The notes under the pieces: generated by a model | What the model saw: only the letters and a program-made list of their open reading frames with translations | The model's database searches: none | Told to the model about the DNA's origin: nothing | Part shown: piece after piece, positions 59,282 through 64,000 of the stretch | Numbering within the stretch: the first letter of the stretch is position 1 | Layout: the number at the start of each line of letters is the position of its first letter | NCBI GenBank assembly: GCA_900088475.1 | Contig: FLMG01002850.1 | Coordinates: 27,133 to 91,132 of the forward strand | Source: Hyphochytrium catenoides | Lineage: Eukaryota; Sar; Hyphochytriomycetes; Hyphochytriales; Hyphochytriaceae | Direction: 5' to 3' | DNA: 64,000 nt | Translations under genes and position numbers: made by a program

Positions 59282-62200
59282 GCTCGCTCGCTCTCTCTCG
59301 CTCGCTCTCTCTCTCTCGCTCTCTCTCTTTGGTTCTCTGCGCCATGTTTCTCTCAGAAGACGAGACCAATTCTTCCTAAAATCTGTGTCCCTATTGCTAG
59401 GATGAGTTCACCGCTTGGTGGCTGAGCCAGACAGGCGACCTGGATGGAGACGGAAGGACGTCATACCTTGAAGGCTTATTGCAGAAGTTGAAATCAGTGG
59501 GGCGAAAGCTTTATCACACAGACTTACACGCTGCTTGCTATGAGCGAGATTTGGCAGTGGTAGAGACCTTGATAGGAATCTCTGAATCATTGATCCACGC
59601 GGTTGACAAAACAGAATTCGGGGTCAGAAGAGCTCTCTATATCTTTCAGAGCAAAGCGCAGCTTCGCTGCGTTCTTCCCTATTAATGGGTGTTCTCGCTC
59701 TGTCGTCAACTTCTCCAGCTTGTCTTGCTACGGCCCTCTCTCAGCTTTGATCCCAGCTCCGCAAAAGCTTCTCGTCTAAAGCTCCCTATCAGTCTCTACA
59801 GACTTACAGTGAAGTTCTACAGCGTCAGTGTGTCTAACTTCACGCTCTGGTCTTGTTCCTATCCTGTTACAGCGTCAGTGTGTCTAACTTCACGCTCTGG
59901 TCTTGTTCCCCTCCCTAACAGGATAGGAACACCCCTCTGCACTATGCTGCTTACGTTGGAGACGTGCACATTTGTCAAGCACTTGTATGTCAGTGAGCTA
60001 TCTCCAATCACCGACTTTGGTTCTGGCCTTACTATTACTTCTTCAGTCCATTATATCTACGTGCTGCCAGGTCTGTCTCCTCACCCGTATTTGCTTGCTC
60101 ATTCTGCCGTCCTTTCTGTAGCTGGCGGCAGGAGCTAAGGTCAATGCTGTCAATGATGTAAGTTTGAGCTGCCGTTGCAACCTCGCTTCTCTTTACCTTG
60201 GAGTATTAACTTACTCTCCACTGTCCAGTCGGGCTGTACGCCGCTGTTTTATTCGTGCCAACAAGGATATCCTGAAGTCGTTGAGCTGCTTTTGAAGGTT
60301 AAGTAGATCTCAAGCAGTCTCTGAAAGTCGTGGACTCACGAGCACTTTTCTTTTCCCCTCCACCGCCTTTTCCCCATTGAACCAACTGCTCCGTGCTTTG
60401 TCTTGCCGCAAGTCCAGTCTGGTGCAGACCCAAGAATTTTGGAAAGCTCGGTAAATTTTGGCGGTATAGATCTCCGACTTGTGATCCCTAGCTCAACCCA
60501 CTTCCTTCCGTATTTCACGGGCTAACCTCTTCAAGCCCAAAAAGTTCTCCGCCGTCGACGTTGCTGCCAATGCTGAGGTTCTGGATGTTCTTAAGCGCTG
60601 TACGGCAATCGAAGGTAAACTATCTGTCGGGGATGCAATCCAGACCTTCTTCCTCTTAGATTTGACATAGCTTGTAGGTTGCCGTCTGCTCATTTGCTCC
60701 TCTTTTATATGTATGATCTTCTTTGGCATCCCAGCGGCGCTTCTGACACCAGTGCCTATCTAGTGCCGAAACCACCAACAGAGGTTAGATGTTGCTTTGA
60801 CTCAAAGCAGTGTATACTCTGCATCACATGGTAAGGGTTTGTTTTTATCATTGAGTAGCTTTAAAGGAGGTGAGAGGCTAGCCCTAAGTGATGCAGCCCA
60901 GCTTTTAGAGAGAGAGGTGGATTCCCGTGGCTTACGTAGGGGGAGTACTGCGTGGGGTCATTTTGACGGATCTTATATGCTGACCATCTGGAATAGGCAG
61001 AAAGTTTACCATTACTTCTTGCAGGAAAGCGCCTTCCCTTAGGGCGGCCAATGCCCTACCACTTAACGGCTACAAGGTTCAACTAAGGCAGCTCTCATCT
61101 CAAAAGACGTCTTTGTTGCTGGTGCCAGTAAGGGAAGATGTTGCTATTGGAGGAGTGGACAGTGGGGAGGAATATGAGGTGTCAGTTGCCGCTGTAAACT
61201 TGCACGGCGCTAGTTCCTTCTCCCTCCCCTGCAAGATTGTATGCACGCCGCCTTCACGCGAAAAGGAAACAGGTAAGAATAAGGGCCAGACGGTGCCCCA
61301 GATGGTACCACTTATGCCCCAACCTGAGATAGCAAAGAGGACGACCCTAAGAAGAGGCATGAGCATGTCATGGACATCGACTCAACCGTCCACGAGCGCT
61401 GCTCATGGCGTTAGGGGCTGAAAAGAGAAGCGGGCAGGGGATCCAAGGAAGGATTGAGAGAAAATAAATTTTGAGAGGCTCTCGCGTGTATGGCCTAACG
61501 TAATACTTTGCTCAAACTGTCCAACTTGTGCTTCCAGTGACGGAAGAGCGCCCTTTTCTAGGCCTTGATGAGGCCGTAGTCGGATCCCGCTTTGCGTCCT
61601 TCAGGGTACAGGTCTCTGAGAGTCTGGGGAAGGTGACCTCTGTCTCACTTAACCAATCTGGGACCTCCCAGGACCAAAGCGTGACGTTGGAGTTCAATCC
61701 CAAGCTCAGGTCCGACAGCTCTAATGGATTAGCTCTAGTATATTAGCAGAGAGAGAGACATGGGAATTGAAGCCTAGGGAAAACTGAGGGACATGAGATC
61801 TCATACTAGCACCTCCACCTGCGTCAGACTCGCTAACAACGTGACTTTAGCACTTGTCTTATAGATAACCTCAAGCCCAAGCGAAAGTATTTACTCCAGC
61901 TCATTGCGCGATGTCAACAACCTACGGGAGGCGGAGAAGAGCTAACCATCTCCTCACGACTGATTGAGGTGAAGACGCCAACGGATAAGTCTTGGTCAGA
62001 CTTCATAGATTCCGTCTATGCTGAAGAAGCAGGAGCCCGAGAAGAAGCTTCTTCGGGAAGCACATCTGCTCCACAGTACGAGGTCCAAGAAGAGGGAAGC
62101 TTGAATCAACAGGAAGTCTCCATTGGAGGTAGAGGCCTGAGCTTAACCAGAGACGTCGCAGATGAATGCACTCTAGAGGAGGATAGTGCAGGGAATGGGA

Positions 62201-62361
62201 GCAAAGAGCAAGGGGACAAGGAAGAGGGGTATGACCAAGAACATGAAGCTGCTGAGGATGAGGAAGCAGACGACATGCTACCCGCACAAGACTCCCTCGA
62301 AGATTCAGAAGATGCTGCTTCAAGCTCGGAAGAGTTCCACAGAAGCTCGTGGGAGGACTAA
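58629..62361 (+). CDS. EF-hand, ankyrin-repeat and FN3-like multidomain protein
   Basis: Exons 58629-58731, 58806-58893, 58976-59105, 59401-59622, 59922-59984 and 60122-60157 join in phase, with more to the stop at 62361. The acidic N-terminus (MAEQGDENEDDKSIDHGSEM) precedes three EF-hand loops: TDEDNSGFIDFEEF (split by an intron), IDLDGSNSISQDEF (split) and DLDGDGRTSYLEG; all have D1, D3 and E12. Ankyrin repeats follow: AACYERDLAVVETLI, DRNTPLHYAAYVGDVHICQA, LAAGAKVNAVNDSGCTPLFY, and YPEVVELLLKSGADPRI. Next are two beta-rich, FN3-like segments (EEYEVSVAAVNLHGASSFSL; KPKRKYLLQLIARC). The C-terminus is very acidic (EHEAAEDEEADDML). It probably acts as a calcium-responsive scaffold. I know no named protein with this domain order. 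Some small exons between 60430 and 61120 are phase-matched only roughly. Confidence 0.85.
59252..59331. repeat. CT/CGCT microsatellite in intron
   Basis: A (CT)n run interrupted by CGCTCGCT blocks, in the intron between the second and third EF-hand exons. Confidence 0.9.
59818..59909 (+). repeat. Tandem duplication (42 bp, period 50) near a 3' splice site
   Basis: TACAGCGTCAGTGTGTCTAA plus 22 further bases occurs at 59818-59859 and again at 59868-59909. The second copy ends 12 bases before the CTAACAG acceptor of the first full ankyrin exon. Confidence 0.9.
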
Positions 62362-62574
62362 GAAGAAGAGAGTCGTGCGTAAAGGCAGTGTTTAGCTTAG
62401 AGCCTAGCTCTATGCTTGGTGCAGCCTACAATGAATGTACAGGTCAGAAGAGTTCTGACGTCAGGGCTAGCACGACTCAAGGGCTGGATTGACGGTTCGA
62501 AAGGTCAGCTCAGCAGAATCTTCATGAATCTCGAGCCATACTCTTCAAACGATGTCGCTGCGGCTTCTCCTCTT

Positions 62575-62900
62575 CTATCCTTGGCCTCCGCTCCTCTCCT
62601 TCTCGGTCTCTGTTGGACTTAGTGTTGGCGATCCGTAGAGCTTCCTTGTCGCTTCTTCGATGAGGCGTCGACAGAAGAACAGGATGACATCAGAATGAGC
62701 GCCAATAATAATCCGTGCAGGAGCGAACTCACACAATGGGTTTAACACTTGTAAAGAACCGTAGTAAGAGGAATGATGAGCTTCAACATGAGCATCAGAA
62801 GAGACCCTCCTCTTTTTCATTTTGTCATCCTTTCCTCCCAACAAGAGAGCAGCAGACTTGACGAGATCTGAAGCTTCCTTACTGCTCCTCTGGCGGTGGC
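62575..62900 (-). CDS. Hypothetical small protein (uncertain)
   Basis: A minus-strand frame upstream-open through EASDLVKSAALLLGGKDDK, then KKRRVSSDAHVEAHHSSYYG, LQVLNPLCEFAPARIIIGAH and DVILFFCRRLIEEATRKLYG, stopping at 62575. Its composition is protein-like and it lies head to head with MsrA, but no family was recognised and no initiator or partner exon was fixed. It could be non-coding. Confidence 0.3.
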
Positions 62901-62971
62901 AGACGGAGTAAGGCTGTGTAAGGGTTCAGTAGCGGCAGACAAGGTGAAGCTGGGCAGAGAGGATCAGCGCA

Positions 62972-63768
62972 ATGGAGACCGCAACCTTTGGAGGTGGCTG
63001 CTTCTGGTGCATTGAGGCGGTCTACCAGCAGGTCAAAGGTGTACACGCAGCGGTATCGGGCTATGCCGGAGGGACGATAGACAATCCAACTTACGAGCAG
63101 GTGAGCGGGAAATGTCTCATTACCCCTTTTCTTTGCAAGCTTGGTCCTAGTCGTGACGAGCATCCATCTGTCAGTGCCTCTATGGTCTTTGACAGTTATC
63201 TCTTCTGCTCTCTGGAGGGGCGTCATCTCCACTCTACCGTTTTGTCTACCAATTGAACGAAGTTGGCTGGTGAATTGAGCATCAGACAAGCTCACGCGTC
63301 TTTCAGGTCTGCTCTGGGTCCACTGGCCACGCAGAGGTCGTCCAGGTCACCTTTAACCCTTCAGAGGTATCGTTCGCGGACCTCCTGGAAATCTTTTGGC
63401 GTGTACATGACCCAACGACGTTGAACCGGCAAGGGAATGACATCGGTACCCAGTACCGCTCTGTCATATTCTACCACTCAGACGCACAGAAAAGGCTGGC
63501 AGAAGCTTCAATAAGCGCAGTCAAGGAGGCACAACTCTATAAGGACCCAATCGTCACAGAGATCAGCCCCGCCCCTACGTTCTATCCGGCTGAGAGCTAT
63601 CACCAGAACTACTACCGTCAAAACCCTAACAAAGGGTATTGCAGCTATGTCGTGGGGCCAAAAGTGAAGAAGTTCAAAGAACTCTTCCGAGATAAGCTAA
63701 AGACTGAGCAGGAGCTGGCCAACGAGAGCACGAACAAGCAGCAACGCTCGCATTGTCTTGTGAGCTAG
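62972..63768 (+). CDS. msrA: Peptide methionine sulfoxide reductase A
   Basis: Two exons, 62972-63100 and 63307-63768, join in phase to 196 residues. The start [20 protein letters not shown] carries the catalytic GCFWC motif (first Cys is the nucleophile). [20 protein letters not shown] follows, the splice gives [20 protein letters not shown], and then [49 protein letters not shown] and [18 protein letters not shown]; all are family signatures. It reduces the S-epimer of methionine sulfoxide in proteins with thioredoxin as donor. There is no transit peptide with this start, so the product is probably cytosolic. CSYVV may supply a resolving Cys. Confidence 0.96.
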
Positions 63769-64000
63769 TCCTCTTCCGCCATTACCCTTTCTGACGCTAA
63801 TCTAATGAGGCACAGCATCTAGCACACTTAACCGATCCTCTGTCTTCGCATCTGCGCCTCGCCTGATCTCATGCTTTCACCAAAATAGTGTCTAGCAAGC
63901 CCCAGACTGAGCAAGAATCTCCCATCTTTCCTCTCTTCCCCATCTCTCGGCTGCCAAACTGAAACCCTTTTGTCTATCTTCTTCCTCCCCATGTAAGCTC
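63769..64000. other. 3' flank of MsrA
   Basis: Pyrimidine-rich sequence with no supported feature. It could include the start of a further intron or untranslated region. Confidence 0.4.

Noticed and set aside
1-64000. CRISPR arrays, bacterial operons, integrated viruses or transposons
   Set aside because: No spaced palindromic repeats, integrase, transposase, reverse transcriptase or capsid motif was seen. All recognised genes are ordinary spliced eukaryotic genes.

Overview
The window is nuclear DNA from a eukaryote. Almost every recognisable protein is split over several exons joined by GT-AG introns of roughly 55 to 600 bases, which are pyrimidine-rich on the coding strand. Genes lie on both strands and are packed tightly (convergent stops only 50 to 180 bases apart), with no operons and no ribosome binding sites. 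A CCDC81-type HU-domain protein points to a cell with centrioles or flagella. The Ragulator subunit LAMTOR2, a fused PurK-PurE purine enzyme, a GBP-type large GTPase and an SDP1-type oil-body lipase together suggest a flagellated protist, perhaps a stramenopile, alveolate, cryptist or similar. I cannot name the lineage from sequence alone.

Layout. 1-4484 (+): 3' part of an unrecognised helical-repeat protein, whose last exons sit inside an intron of a lysine-rich, nucleolar-looking gene (3826-5749, -). 6426-8250 (+): BMT5-like rRNA methyltransferase. 8454-10508 (-): SAAL1-like armadillo protein. 11300-13901 (-): alpha/beta hydrolase. 15547-18723 (+): CCDC81-like protein. 18959-19422 (-): LAMTOR2. 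20056-22368 (+): phosphoribosylaminoimidazole carboxylase (PurK-PurE fusion). 23117-24491 (+): a membrane-anchored protein with spaced His and Asn-Cys boxes. 26070-31571 (+): SDP1-like patatin lipase 1. 32669-33735 (+): short hypothetical gene. 34261-36885 (+): second His/Asn-Cys box protein. 37473-39684 (+): LAS1 endoribonuclease. 39860-42161 (-): PP2C phosphatase. 43150-45052 (+): Ser-rich protein. 45200-46260: GA microsatellite, assembly gap and minisatellite. 46373-51239 (+): patatin lipase 2. 51350-57813 (-): GBP-like GTPase. 58629-62361 (+): EF-hand/ankyrin/FN3-like protein. 62972-63768 (+): MsrA.

Functional themes. BMT5, LAS1 and perhaps the 3826-5749 gene belong to ribosome biogenesis. 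The most interesting block is 23-51 kb, which holds two copies each of a patatin lipase and of an uncharacterised family whose layout (His box, then Asn-Cys box, then C-terminal membrane anchor) resembles LRAT/PLAAT acyltransferases. All four genes are on the + strand and alternate in order, suggesting a co-duplicated lipid-metabolism pair. The two copies of the uncharacterised family differ greatly in intron number, and several introns in the window carry fresh two-copy tandem duplications, so intron turnover looks active.

Gene models were built by eye from reading frames, splice consensus and phase. Spans are reliable where stated. First exons and poorly conserved exons are often uncertain.
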